Shown here: piece by piece, positions 45,492-54,119 of the stretch
Numbering within the stretch: position 1 is the stretch's first letter
How the letters are laid out: each line of letters starts with the position of its first letter
NCBI RefSeq assembly: GCF_029892425.1
Contig: NZ_JARXWB010000030.1
Span: 1-64,000, forward strand
Direction: 5' to 3'
Source of the DNA: Bradyrhizobium sp. BR13661
GTDB taxonomy: Bacteria; Pseudomonadota; Alphaproteobacteria; Rhizobiales; Xanthobacteraceae
DNA length: 64,000 nucleotides
Translations under genes and position numbers: made by a program
Notes under the pieces: model-generated
Seen by the model: only the letters and a program-made list of their open reading frames with translations
Told to the model about the DNA's origin: nothing
Databases searched by the model: none

Positions 45492-45682
45492 CGCTGAACC
45501 TTAAACCTGGAATCGTCGATCCCGACGGATTCTATGCCGAGCTGATCGACAGCCAGCGGGATCTCGACGAGGAGCAATCCCTGCGCATGAACGCCCGGCT
45601 GATCCTGCTGCTCGCCAATCATATCGGTGATCGGGCGGTGCTCTCCGAGGCGATCCGTTACGCGCGTGATCCTGCGGGCTGA
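45488..45682 (+). CDS. DUF2783-family small protein
   Basis: The 64-residue product (MTLNLKPGIVDPDGFYAELI ... LRMNARLILLLANHIGDRAV) matches the DUF2783 pattern. Its ATG overlaps the hydroxylase stop (ATGA), so it is co-translated. DUF2783 proteins are regularly encoded beside FAD-dependent aromatic hydroxylases and may be an accessory or small subunit. This role is inferred from context only. Confidence 0.8.
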   Translation: MTLNLKPGIVDPDGFYAELIDSQRDLDEEQSLRMNARLILLLANHIGDRAVLSEAIRYARDPAG

Positions 45683-45703
45683 TCGGCCAACATGGACAGC
45701 AGC

Positions 45704-45735
45704 GAACCGCTCGGCCCGATGAGGCCGAGCGGTTC
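45704..45735 (+). terminator. rho-independent terminator after the hydroxylase operon
   Basis: A perfect 13-bp stem (GAACCGCTCGGCC, loop CGATGA, GGCCGAGCGGTTC) is followed by TCATTTTGG, a modest T-rich tail. It sits 21 bases after the DUF2783 stop codon. Confidence 0.85.
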
Positions 45736-45754
45736 TCATTTTGGAGGTTTCCGT

Positions 45755-45824
45755 CAGCGGGTCTATGCCGCAGCCACCGGGCTGTCGCCGCGCGCCTTTC
45801 GCGCGCAGCTTCATGGCGGCGAGT
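45755..45824 (+). repeat. direct repeat, copy 2 (pobR 3'-end duplicate)
   Basis: This non-genic copy is identical over 66 bases to the 3' end of pobR (42609-42674) and lies directly after the terminator of the VOC/hydroxylase operon. It even contains the last sense codons of pobR. It marks the right edge of the 3.15-kb cassette. Confidence 0.95.
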
Positions 45825-46103
45825 GAAGCGCCCCTTGCAATCGGCGCGGTCATCCCTTATGTACGCGCCTCACTTTGTAATCAGGCAACCGACAATGCGG
45901 AAGTCACAGCAAGCATCAGTGCTGATGATGACGGGAGGGCTAATGCCCTCGTCCGCCGTGGATCTGCTTTGCGCCTGAACGAACGTCACACCTGACAATC
46001 GAAGCGGCCCGGAGCGGATACGGCTCCGGGTGCCGAACGAGCTCTCGCGGTGCCCCAGAGTCGTGCAAATCCAGCACGGGAGCTCGAGCACCACAGGTGT
46101 CCT
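45825..46103 (+). promoter_or_regulatory. structured 5' leader upstream of the EF-Tu-like gene
   Basis: No gene is seen in these 279 bases. The leader holds an 8-bp hairpin (CCCGGAGC at 46008, loop of 7, GCTCCGGG at 46023). It also holds a nested set GGTGC (about 46049) with GCACC (about 46089) enclosing GTGC-AAATCCA-GCAC, plus two copies of GAGCTC. This could fold into a regulatory structure before the AGGTG ribosome-binding site. It might also contain the promoter. Folding was judged by eye only. Confidence 0.35.
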
Positions 46104-47309
<1,206 letters not shown>

Positions 47310-47311
47310 GG

Positions 47312-47340
47312 AATGGGGGCCGGATCAACCGGCCCCCATT
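47312..47340. terminator. bidirectional terminator between the EF-Tu-like gene and pcaG
   Basis: A perfect 12-bp inverted repeat (AATGGGGGCCGG, loop ATCAA, CCGGCCCCCATT) lies just after the EF-Tu-like stop and overlaps the pcaG stop codon on the other strand. A-rich and T-rich edges are built into the stem, so it can serve both converging genes. Confidence 0.8.
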
Positions 47341-47966
47341 CACACATCGAAGAACACCGTCTCGTCCGGGCCCTGCAGATTGATCGTGAAGGCGTACACG
47401 ACCTTGCCGGCACGCTCGCTGCGCGTGGCGACCAGCGTCTTGCGACGCACCGGAGGCTCGACCAGGTTGAGCACGGGATCGGCGGCGTTGGCGGCCTCCT
47501 CATCCGAAAAGTAGAGTCGGGTATTGAGCCCGATATTGATGCCGCGCGCGACGATCCAGACGTTGACATGCGGCGCGCATTTGCGGCCCGCCTTGTCGGT
47601 GATCGCGCCAGGCTTGATGGTCTCGAAGGTCACGAGGCCCGTCTCGAAGTCGGAACCGCCACGGCCCCAGCCGCGGAAATCCTGATCCACAGCGCCAGCG
47701 GAGCGATCGGCCGGATGGTTGTAGCGGCCAGCCGCGTTGGCCTGCCAGATCTCGAGCAGCACGTCGCGCAGCGGCGAACCAGTGCCGTCGAGCACCTTGC
47801 CTTCCAGCGTGACGCGCTCGCCCTGTGTGTTCGGCGTCACCAGCACGTTCGAGAAGTTCTTCTCGAAGATATCGAAACCGGCCATGGCCGGGATCAGGCC
47901 GATATGGACGTAGGGCCCGGCGGTTTGCGAGGCGGTTTCCTTGAGATAGTTGAGCGGCTGCGGCAT
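47340..47966 (-). CDS. pcaG: protocatechuate 3,4-dioxygenase alpha subunit
   Basis: PcaG is the structural partner of PcaH in the intradiol ring-cleavage enzyme that turns protocatechuate into 3-carboxy-cis,cis-muconate. The 208-residue chain shows SQTAGPYVHIGLIP, then VLLEIWQANAAGRYNHPADR, WGRGGSDFETGLVTFETIKP and the C-terminal VYAFTINLQGPDETVFFDV. The iron ligands belong to the beta subunit, so their absence here is normal. It starts five bases after the pcaH stop. The gene order pcaHG is standard, but the usual pcaDCB neighbours are not in the window. Confidence 0.95.
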   Translation of the reverse strand: MPQPLNYLKETASQTAGPYVHIGLIPAMAGFDIFEKNFSNVLVTPNTQGERVTLEGKVLDGTGSPLRDVLLEIWQANAAGRYNHPADRSAGAVDQDFRGWGRGGSDFETGLVTFETIKPGAITDKAGRKCAPHVNVWIVARGINIGLNTRLYFSDEEAANAADPVLNLVEPPVRRKTLVATRSERAGKVVYAFTINLQGPDETVFFDV

Positions 47967-47970
47967 GTGC

Positions 47971-48848
<878 letters not shown>

Positions 48849-48849
48849 A

Positions 48850-49776
48850 ATGCAATGCATGAAAGAAATCGATCATTTAGCCCTCGACGGCCACGCCCTC
48901 GAACTGTTCCTCGCGGTGCTGGAGGAAGGCTCGGTGACATCAGCCGCGACGCGTCTCGGCCTGACGCAATCCGCCGTCAGCCACGCCCTGAACAAGCTGC
49001 GGCGGATTGCCGGCGATCCATTGTTCGCGAAGTCCGGCCGCGGCATCGTCGCGACCGCCCATGCCCAGGCACTGGCCGCGAAGGCACGCGCACTGATCGA
49101 CGAGATGCGAAGCTTTGCCGGCGGTGTCACCTTCACGCCGGCGAGCGCGCAGCTGTCGCTGACAATCGCTGCCAACGACTTCCAGCGCGACCTGCTGCTG
49201 CCGCGCTTCTTCGGACATGTCGCCGCGCAAGTGAAGAACCTGAACCTGCGCGTGATCCCGTCGCAATCGCCCTCGCCTGCGATGCTGCGCGAGAATCGCT
49301 GCGACCTCCTGATCACGCCGTTGCCGCCTGTTGGCATCGACATCGTGCAGAAGCGGCTGCTGAGCGATCATTACGTTTGTTATTACGATCCCAAGACGCG
49401 CACGGCGCCGTCGAGCCGCGGCGCCTATCTCGCCGCGCGCCACATCACGGTCGTCTATACCGACAATGAGCGGCTCGACTTCGATCGCCGGCTCGCTGCC
49501 AATGGCTTCCACCGTGACATCGCCATCTCCGTGCCGAGCTTTTCCGGCGTGCCGTCGTTCCTGCACGGGACGCAGATGCTGGCGAGCATGCCGAGCCTGC
49601 TCGCACAAGGCGTGATGGCTGGCTTCGCGCATGCGCGGATTCCGCTGGCGTCGCGCACGCGCACGCTGGCCGAGCTGCCGATGTTCATGGTCTGGCACCA
49701 GCGTTACCAGAAGGACCCGGCGCATCGATGGATTCGCGCGCAACTCGAGTTCGTGGCTGCGACGGCCGCCGGCTGA
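48850..49776 (+). CDS. LysR-family regulator divergent from pcaHG
   Basis: The 308-residue product has the LysR helix-turn-helix (LELFLAVLEEGSVTSAATRL, GLTQSAVSHALNKLRRIAGD) and an effector-binding domain (LSLTIAANDFQRDLLLPRFF; VYTDNERLDFDRRLAANGFH). It is divergent from pcaHG and may control it. The sequence does not look like PcaQ, the usual pcaHG regulator, so I leave the symbol blank. An ATG at 48859 is an alternative start and may be preferable because the operator candidate ends at 48848. Confidence 0.85.
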   Translation: MQCMKEIDHLALDGHALELFLAVLEEGSVTSAATRLGLTQSAVSHALNKLRRIAGDPLFAKSGRGIVATAHAQALAAKARALIDEMRSFAGGVTFTPASAQLSLTIAANDFQRDLLLPRFFGHVAAQVKNLNLRVIPSQSPSPAMLRENRCDLLITPLPPVGIDIVQKRLLSDHYVCYYDPKTRTAPSSRGAYLAARHITVVYTDNERLDFDRRLAANGFHRDIAISVPSFSGVPSFLHGTQMLASMPSLLAQGVMAGFAHARIPLASRTRTLAELPMFMVWHQRYQKDPAHRWIRAQLEFVAATAAG

Positions 49777-49857
49777 ACCGGTCCGGCGGCCCGGGCGATG
49801 GCCAGCCCCTCGCCAAACCCACTGGTTGCGCGCGGGCGGCCACGCTAGAATTCGGCC

Positions 49858-51162
49858 ATGACAGTGACCGATATTGCGAGCCGAACCTACAATCACAGCT
49901 GGCGGCTGGATCCCATCATCCGCAGCCTGCTTGATACCGACTTCTATAAGCTATTGATGCTGCAGATGATTCGGGAATCGTACCCGGATCAGCAGGTCAC
50001 CTTTTCGGTGATCAACCGCTCGCGCCATGTGCGCCTTGCCGAAATCATCGACGAGGCCGAGCTGCGCGCCCAGCTCGACCACGCCCGCACCATCCGCTTC
50101 AGCAAGAAGGAACTGATCTGGCTTGCCGGTAACACCTTCTACGGCAAGACCCACATGTTCTCGGCGGACTTCATCCGCTGGCTTGCCGAATTCCGCTTGC
50201 CCGAATACGAGCTGCGCAAGGTCGAGGGTCAGTACGAAATTCATTTCCACGGCCCATGGACCCACAGCTCGATGTGGGAGATTCCGGCGCTCGCCATCCT
50301 CAACGAGCTGCGCTCGCGCGCGGCGATGAAGGGGCGCGGCCGGTTCGAGCTCGACGTTCTCTATGCCCGCGCCAAGGCCAAGCTGTGGACCAAGGTCGAG
50401 CGGCTGCGAAAGCTCGAAAATCTGCGGCTGTCAGATTTCGGCACGCGCCGTCGCCACGGCTTCCTGTGGCAGCGCTGGTGCGTGGAAGCGGTGAAGGAAG
50501 GGCTGGGTTCGTCCTTCATCGGCACCTCCAACGTGCTGCTGGCGATGGACAATGATCTCGAAGCGATCGGCACCAATGCGCACGAGCTGCCGATGGTCGC
50601 GGCCGCGCTCGCCAGGGACGACGAGGAATTGCGCTGGGCGCCCTATCGCATCCTCGACCAATGGCGCCAGACCTATGGCGGAAATCTCTTGATCGCGCTG
50701 CCGGATGCTTTCGGCACCAAGGCATTCCTGCGCGATGCGCCGGAATGGGTCGCCGACTGGACCGGATTCCGTCCCGACAGCGCGCCGCCGATCCAGGCCG
50801 GCGATGAGATCATCGCGTGGTGGCAGAAGAAGGGCCGCAACCCCAAGGACAAGCTGCTGGTCTTCTCCGATGCCATGGACGTCGGCTCGATCGAGGAGAC
50901 CTATCACCACTTCGTCGGCCGCGTGCGGCTCTCCTTCGGCTGGGGCACCAACCTCACCAACGACTTCGTCGGCTGCGCGCCGGACGGCACCTTCAATCTC
51001 GATCCGATCTCGCTGGTCTGCAAGGTGTCGTCGGTCGACGGGCATCCCGCGGTCAAGCTCTCCGACAATCCGGAAAAGGCGACCGGCATGCCCTCCGAGA
51101 TCGAGCGCTATTTGCGCGTGTTCGGCGATGCCGGGCGCGTGCGTCAGCCGGTGCTGGTCTAA
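49858..51162 (+). CDS. pncB: nicotinate phosphoribosyltransferase
   Basis: PncB makes nicotinate mononucleotide from nicotinate and PRPP in NAD salvage. The 434-residue protein is of family length and shows the N-terminal [20 protein letters not shown] (the Asp-Tyr-Lys motif), [20 protein letters not shown] (with the TRRRHG-type substrate loop), [20 protein letters not shown] and the phosphate-binding [32 protein letters not shown] closes the active site. It is probably monocistronic; a rhizobial palindromic repeat follows. Confidence 0.95.
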   Translation: MTVTDIASRTYNHSWRLDPIIRSLLDTDFYKLLMLQMIRESYPDQQVTFSVINRSRHVRLAEIIDEAELRAQLDHARTIRFSKKELIWLAGNTFYGKTHMFSADFIRWLAEFRLPEYELRKVEGQYEIHFHGPWTHSSMWEIPALAILNELRSRAAMKGRGRFELDVLYARAKAKLWTKVERLRKLENLRLSDFGTRRRHGFLWQRWCVEAVKEGLGSSFIGTSNVLLAMDNDLEAIGTNAHELPMVAAALARDDEELRWAPYRILDQWRQTYGGNLLIALPDAFGTKAFLRDAPEWVADWTGFRPDSAPPIQAGDEIIAWWQKKGRNPKDKLLVFSDAMDVGSIEETYHHFVGRVRLSFGWGTNLTNDFVGCAPDGTFNLDPISLVCKVSSVDGHPAVKLSDNPEKATGMPSEIERYLRVFGDAGRVRQPVLV

Positions 51163-51263
51163 AGCATGATCCGGAAAAGTGCGCAGCGGTTTTCCGAAAA
51201 GATCATGCTCAAACAAAAATCTAAAGCGCGATGACGATTCATCCCGATCTCATCGCGCTTTAG
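51163..51263. repeat. rhizobial mosaic palindromic repeat (RIME-like)
   Basis: Directly after pncB is a long imperfect palindrome: outer arms GCATGATC (51164) and GATCATGC (51201), and inner arms CGGAAAA and TTTTCCG. A second palindrome AAAGCGCGATGA ... TCATCGCGCTTT (51223-51261) follows. This two-palindrome build is a hallmark of intergenic mosaic repeats in Rhizobiales. It could act as a transcription stop or an mRNA stabiliser. Confidence 0.8.
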
Positions 51264-51499
51264 CGACCGTCCAAATTCTCTCGATCGAGTAAATCGCAAG
51301 GGTCGGATTCCGCGGCATCGGTACGCCGCTGCCTCAGAGGTTCCGGCTTGGTCGCATTTGCAATTTCGGTTTCACAGCGCTTTCACCCTGCGAGACGGTC
51401 GCGTGACATTTTCAGGGCCAGTTAAGCAGCATTCCCGCCTAGATGGAGTTATCAGCGGAACGCACCGTTGGGATCGTTGAGTGATTTGGGGAACGCAAG
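51264..51499. other. intergenic region before the GGDEF gene
   Basis: About 236 bases without a convincing gene; the promoter of the GGDEF gene is presumed to be here. A GGGGAA ribosome-binding site precedes the GTG start at 51500. Confidence 0.4.
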
Positions 51500-52804
51500 G
51501 TGTTTCGCAGAACGACAACGTCAAGGAAACGCAGCTTCCTGCACGTCATCAAGCTCGTCTCGCCGTTCATCATGGTCGTCGTGCTCCAGGCGACGATCGC
51601 GGGATTCAGCCTCGAGTTGATGTCGTCGGTCCGCGCCTATGTCGCGGGCGAGGCGATGTGGTCGCGCTCGCAGAAGAACGCCGTCTATTTCCTCAATCTC
51701 TATCTGCATTCGGGCGAGGCCGGCCAGTTCGCGCAATACCAGACCTCGCTCGCTGTCCCGATCGGCGACGAATATGCCAGATGGGCGCTGGAGCAGGACC
51801 CTGTCGACATCGAGACCGCACGCATCGGCTTCCTGCAAGGCGGCAACCATCCGGACGATGTTCCCGGCATGATCTGGTTGTTCCGCTACTTCAGCGGCAT
51901 CAACTTCTTTCAGAAGGCGATCCGGCAGTGGGCAGCCACCGATCCGATGCTGTTGGAGCTCAGCATCTTCGGTGAAGTCATCCGGAGCGAGCTGAAGGAT
52001 GGCTCCATCCGCAACGCCGATCGCCTGCAATTCCTGTCGTCGCGGCTTTCGGAGCTGAACGCGCAGTTTACCGGACATGCCGAGCGGTTCTCGATCGCCT
52101 TGGGCGAAGGCTCTCGCACCATCAAGCTGACACTGACCTGCGTCAACATCGTTACCGCCCTGGCGCTGATCCTGCTTTTGGTCTGGCACACGCGGCGACT
52201 GCTGTTGCAACGACAGGCATTCGAGGATGCCTTGCACGCGGAGAAGGAGCTCCTGGCCTTCCAGGCCTCGCACGACTGGCTCACGGGCCTCTCCAACCGC
52301 CGCGCCTTCGAGGCCGGCCTGCAGAGCGAGCTGGACAATCACGCGGCGGATTCGCTCGGTCTGATCCTGCTTGACCTCGACCAGTTCAAGAGCGTCAACG
52401 ACAGCTGCGGCCATCTCGCCGGCGATCGGCTGCTGTGCCAGGTCGCGCAGCTGCTGCAGCAGAAGCGGCGGCCGCAAGATCTGGTCGCCCGGCTCGGCGG
52501 CGACGAATTCGCTCTGATCCTGCCGCAGTGCCTGCCCTACGACGCGGTCGACATCGCCGAGCGGCTGCGGCGGTCGCTCGAGCTGTTCAGTTTCGTCTGG
52601 GGCGACCGCTGCTTTGCGGTCACTGGCAGCATCGGCGTCGCCTGCATCACCGACGGCAACACCACACTCGAGGAGGCGATGCGTCGGGCGGATGCCGCCT
52701 GCTATCGCGCCAAGGAGAGGGGGCGCAACCGGGTTCAGGTCGACAACGGACAGCAGGATGTCGTTGTCGTCCCCCCGAGGCCGCGCGAAGCCGCTCGGGC
52801 CTGA
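51500..52804 (+). CDS. membrane-bound GGDEF diguanylate cyclase
   Basis: A GTG at 51500 with GGGGAA upstream starts a 434-residue protein. It has TM1 (about 20-42), a periplasmic sensor of about 160 residues without recognised motif, TM2 (about 210-230) and a GGDEF domain. The catalytic site is intact: ASHDWLTGLSNRRAF, LGLILLDLDQFKSVNDSCGH, VARLGGDEFALIL and the TGSIGVACI closing strand. No RxxD inhibitory motif is evident just upstream (QKRRPQDLVARL). It makes c-di-GMP. It converges with the TetR gene with a 15-base gap. Confidence 0.92.
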   Translation: MFRRTTTSRKRSFLHVIKLVSPFIMVVVLQATIAGFSLELMSSVRAYVAGEAMWSRSQKNAVYFLNLYLHSGEAGQFAQYQTSLAVPIGDEYARWALEQDPVDIETARIGFLQGGNHPDDVPGMIWLFRYFSGINFFQKAIRQWAATDPMLLELSIFGEVIRSELKDGSIRNADRLQFLSSRLSELNAQFTGHAERFSIALGEGSRTIKLTLTCVNIVTALALILLLVWHTRRLLLQRQAFEDALHAEKELLAFQASHDWLTGLSNRRAFEAGLQSELDNHAADSLGLILLDLDQFKSVNDSCGHLAGDRLLCQVAQLLQQKRRPQDLVARLGGDEFALILPQCLPYDAVDIAERLRRSLELFSFVWGDRCFAVTGSIGVACITDGNTTLEEAMRRADAACYRAKERGRNRVQVDNGQQDVVVVPPRPREAARA

Positions 52805-52819
52805 CGGCAGCCGTCGCAA

Positions 52820-53440
52820 TCATCGCGCCGGCAGGATCCCGAGCCCGACGAGATGCGCGTCCAGGAACTGCGTGACCTGCTGGCGCAGCATCTGCGGCGG
52901 CACCGCGACCATCCGCTCTTCGAGGCCGAGCGAGATGATGCCGTGGACCGCCGAAAACAGCGTCCGCGACAACAGCGCGATCTGCACGTCATCCGCATCA
53001 GGCAGCACCCGCACCAGGGGCGGATGCATCAGCGCGAAGGCGTCCATCACCATCTGAAGGATGTCATCGGGATACGGACGATCGTCCTCCATCCGGTGCT
53101 CGAACAGCGAGCGCAGCAGATTGGCGTTCTCGGCGAAGAAATCGAGATAGGTCTCGGCTAGACCATAGAGCTGGCCGACCGGATCCTCGACCGGAACCCC
53201 GCGCAGCCGCGCCGTCAGGGCCTGAACCGTCTCCCTGTTGACCGTCAGGATCACCCCGTCGAAGTCGCCGAACTCGTTATAGACACTGCCGATGGAGCAG
53301 CCGGCAGCGTCCGCCACGTCGCGAACCTTCAATGATCTGAGACCCTTAGCTGCAATAATGTCCCGGGCGATCTCCAGGATCTGGAGCCGCCTCCGATTTT
53401 TTTTCTGGTCCCGGAGCGATTCTTCTTGAACATTGTTCAT
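52820..53440 (-). CDS. TetR-family regulator with twin operators
   Basis: The 206-residue product begins MNNVQEESLRDQKKNRRRLQ and has the TetR helix-turn-helix (LEIARDIIAAKGLRSLKVRD VADAAGCSIGSVYNEFGDFD). An all-helical ligand domain follows (LLRSLFEHRMEDDRPYPDDI, LLSRTLFSAVHGIISLGLEE). The start at 53440 falls inside one of two identical 13-bp palindromes, so binding would block its own translation start and promoter (autorepression). ATG 53455 lies between the palindromes and is a second candidate start. The divergent small gene is the likely co-regulated target. Confidence 0.85.
   Translation of the reverse strand: MNNVQEESLRDQKKNRRRLQILEIARDIIAAKGLRSLKVRDVADAAGCSIGSVYNEFGDFDGVILTVNRETVQALTARLRGVPVEDPVGQLYGLAETYLDFFAENANLLRSLFEHRMEDDRPYPDDILQMVMDAFALMHPPLVRVLPDADDVQIALLSRTLFSAVHGIISLGLEERMVAVPPQMLRQQVTQFLDAHLVGLGILPAR
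53427..53439. promoter_or_regulatory. TetR operator, site 1
   Basis: TGAACATTGTTCA is a perfect 13-bp palindrome about a central T (TGAACA-T-TGTTCA). It overlaps the start codon of the tetR gene. Confidence 0.75.
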
Positions 53441-53456
53441 TTTCAAGCTACTCATG

Positions 53457-53469
53457 TGAACATTGTTCA
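53457..53469. promoter_or_regulatory. TetR operator, site 2
   Basis: This second identical TGAACATTGTTCA lies 30 bp centre to centre from site 1, about three helical turns. It lies 22 bases before the start of the divergent small gene. A dimer on each would sit on the same DNA face. Confidence 0.75.
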
Positions 53470-53491
53470 AATTAACTCGGAGACCTGCAAA

Positions 53492-53758
53492 ATGCAAACC
53501 CTCGCTGTTGATATCGCCTCCACCTTCGTCGATGACGCCGCGGCCCTGATCAGCGGCTTCGGCCGGACCATCCTGCGGGCTGCGATGGCGCCGATCGATC
53601 GGATCGCAAATGCCTGCGACATCGCCGGCGTGCTCGCTGAGCGCCGTGCGACCTTCCAGATGTGGCGTGCCAACCGCGCTCGGACCCGGCACACGGGCCG
53701 CCGCGCCAGCGTGCTCAACCGCCTCAACCCCTTTCGCCATCTGGCTCACCTCACCTGA
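53492..53758 (+). CDS. small helical protein divergent from tetR
   Basis: From the ATG at 53492 (GGAG upstream) the 88-residue product MQTLAVDIASTFVDDAAALI is amphipathic in its first part and strongly basic later (RRATFQMWRANRARTRHTGR RASVLNRLNPFRHL). It has no signal peptide or clear membrane helix. I recognise no named family; similar short Arg-rich proteins occur in rhizobia. It is probably controlled by the adjacent TetR through the twin operators. The function is unknown. Confidence 0.6.
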   Translation: MQTLAVDIASTFVDDAAALISGFGRTILRAAMAPIDRIANACDIAGVLAERRATFQMWRANRARTRHTGRRASVLNRLNPFRHLAHLT

Positions 53759-54119
53759 GGACAAGCCGATGTTGCATGCGGGTCCCTTCGAATGCGAACG
53801 CCGGCCGCAACAAAGGACTTACTATGTCCTGATATTGCCGGCCGACTCGGCGAAAGTCAGGGACGCTGTTCAGCTTTTCCTATCGGCCCCGGCGATATCC
53901 CCATCATCGCGGCATTTCCGCCCGAAGCTGCGGCCGCGACCGGATATTTGCGAACCTAACGAGACAGGCTGGAGACCAACAGGATCGGAGGGACCGAGGG
54001 GAACAGAGCAGGCCGGTGACCACGGTCACGCTGCGATCGCTCCTCGCACACTTTTCCGGTCGTGACCTTCGACCCGCAACACAACAACCTCAGGCTGCCT
54101 TTCCAAAACAGGACTAGTC
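53759..54119. other. intergenic region before the large fusion gene
   Basis: A frame from 53769 runs about 98 codons but shows no recognisable motif or good ribosome-binding site; it is probably non-coding. The promoter of the fusion gene is expected here. Confidence 0.4.

Noticed and set aside
46030-46100. tRNA-like arms (GTGC-AAATCCA-GCAC) before the EF-Tu-like gene
   Set aside because: No full cloverleaf, T-loop consensus or acceptor stem could be built; recorded only as leader structure.
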